Below, piece after piece: positions 63,586 to 64,000 of a DNA stretch of 64,000 nt (positions are counted from its first letter, which is position 1; every line of letters begins with the position of its first letter). The notes below the pieces were generated by a model that saw only the letters and a list, made by a program, of their open reading frames with translations, was not told the origin of the DNA and searched no databases. Both the position numbers and the translations under genes were made by a program. This stretch comes from Serratia surfactantfaciens (lineage in GTDB: Bacteria; Pseudomonadota; Gammaproteobacteria; Enterobacterales; Enterobacteriaceae): assembly GCF_001642805.2 (NCBI RefSeq), contig NZ_CP016948.1, forward strand, positions 682,001 to 746,000. Direction: 5' to 3'.

Positions 63586-63978
63586 ATGAAAAAAACTATT
63601 CTGACCGGCGTGATTGCCGCGACCCTGGGCCTGTTCAACACCGCTAACGCCGAAGGGATGGACCCTGCCGCATTGAAAAACGTCTATGACATTACGCGTA
63701 ATACCAGCGGGCTGATGTCTTACTGCGTCGATAAAGGTTTCCTGAAAGCGGACAGCATCGACAACGCCAAGAAAATGGTGGCCTACGTGGCCGCCATTCC
63801 CGGCGGTGTCGACACCCGCGATGGCGACAAGCGTGAAGCGATGGGCCGTGAAGGCAATGTGCTGAACGACGACGGCAAAGTGGTTGCGTTGGAAAAGGAA
63901 GCGCCACAGGGTCTGCAGGCGTGGTGCCAACAGGCTGACGAAGGCATTCGTCAGGGGCTGACCTCTATCGGCCAATAA
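63586..63978 (+). CDS. Small secreted protein, DUF2501/YjjA-like pattern
   Basis: A 130-residue exported protein. The signal peptide MKKTILTGVIAATLGLFNTANA is cleaved before EGMDP. Two cysteines, one in LMSYCVDKG and one in LQAWCQQAD, are probably joined in the periplasm. The layout of a helical region with LMSYCV...GFL recalls the DUF2501 protein YjjA, but the match is weak. I do not recognise a specific function. Single gene with a long upstream region; the end of the window follows. Confidence 0.7.
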   Translation: MKKTILTGVIAATLGLFNTANAEGMDPAALKNVYDITRNTSGLMSYCVDKGFLKADSIDNAKKMVAYVAAIPGGVDTRDGDKREAMGREGNVLNDDGKVVALEKEAPQGLQAWCQQADEGIRQGLTSIGQ

Positions 63979-64000
63979 GCGTTTTTCACGCATTCTTTGC

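Overview
The window comes from a GC-rich member of the Enterobacterales, most probably Serratia (a S. marcescens-like genome). Most proteins read as close relatives of named E. coli proteins (UvrB end, YbhK, MoaABCDE, YbhL, YbhRSFG, CecR, RhlE, DusC, AfuABC, UhpABC, AnsP, YohD, PbpG, YohP, NlpA, YohC, Dld, DdlA, BglX). They are interspersed with accessory genes typical of Serratia. The genus is inferred from composition and gene content; no search was run. No tRNA, rRNA, CRISPR array, prophage or insertion sequence was recognised.

Layout. 1-12.8 kb is an E. coli-like backbone: the uvrB end, ybhK, the moaABCDE molybdopterin operon behind a ModE-like operator and a Moco-riboswitch-like leader, ybhL, then the ybhG-F-S-R exporter operon with its TetR regulator cecR divergent from rhlE. 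The E. coli genes ybhM-ybhQ are absent between ybhL and ybhR. 12.9-15.2 kb holds a D-2-hydroxyacid dehydrogenase, dusC and a small WXG100-like orphan. 15.4-23.2 kb is one minus-strand sugar-phosphate locus in which a UhpA/UhpB/UhpC-like sensing module sits directly upstream of afuA-afuB-afuC, with the ABC importer in the place where E. coli has uhpT. 23.3-36.8 kb is a mixed accessory and housekeeping stretch: arylamine N-acetyltransferase, a short-chain dehydrogenase, LysR regulators, a 2OG-Fe(II) oxygenase, ansP, a PACE efflux pump with a divergent LysR gene, yohD, two DJ-1-fold genes back to back, an S-adenosylhomocysteine-hydrolase-like protein, pbpG, and others.

36.9-38.9 kb is a more AT-rich cassette of a clavaminate-synthase-like oxygenase and an AEC-family exporter. 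39-46 kb has yedI, the 27-residue membrane protein gene yohP, acetyltransferases, an orphan PemK/MazF-like protein, nlpA, a DUF1460 lipoprotein, a Sat-like acetyltransferase pair, yohC behind a structured leader, and an EamA transporter behind a possible leader peptide. 46.5-51.5 kb is a metal-acquisition island: a near-perfect Fur box, a Zur-box core over the promoter of a FecCD-type ABC importer, and a convergent PAS-flavoprotein/diflavin-reductase operon with its own Fur-like box. 51.7-64 kb has dld, a ParD-like gene fused by overlap to a second methionine aminopeptidase gene, ddlA, an amino-acid-binding protein with a YbdL-like aminotransferase and a LysR gene, bglX, a TIM-barrel-like protein of unknown function, an orphan O-methyltransferase and a small secreted protein.

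The points most worth following are the Zur/Fur-controlled importer with the PAS-diflavin pair, the oxygenase-exporter cassette, the altered SAH-hydrolase-like enzyme, and the ParD-like/methionine-aminopeptidase pair.
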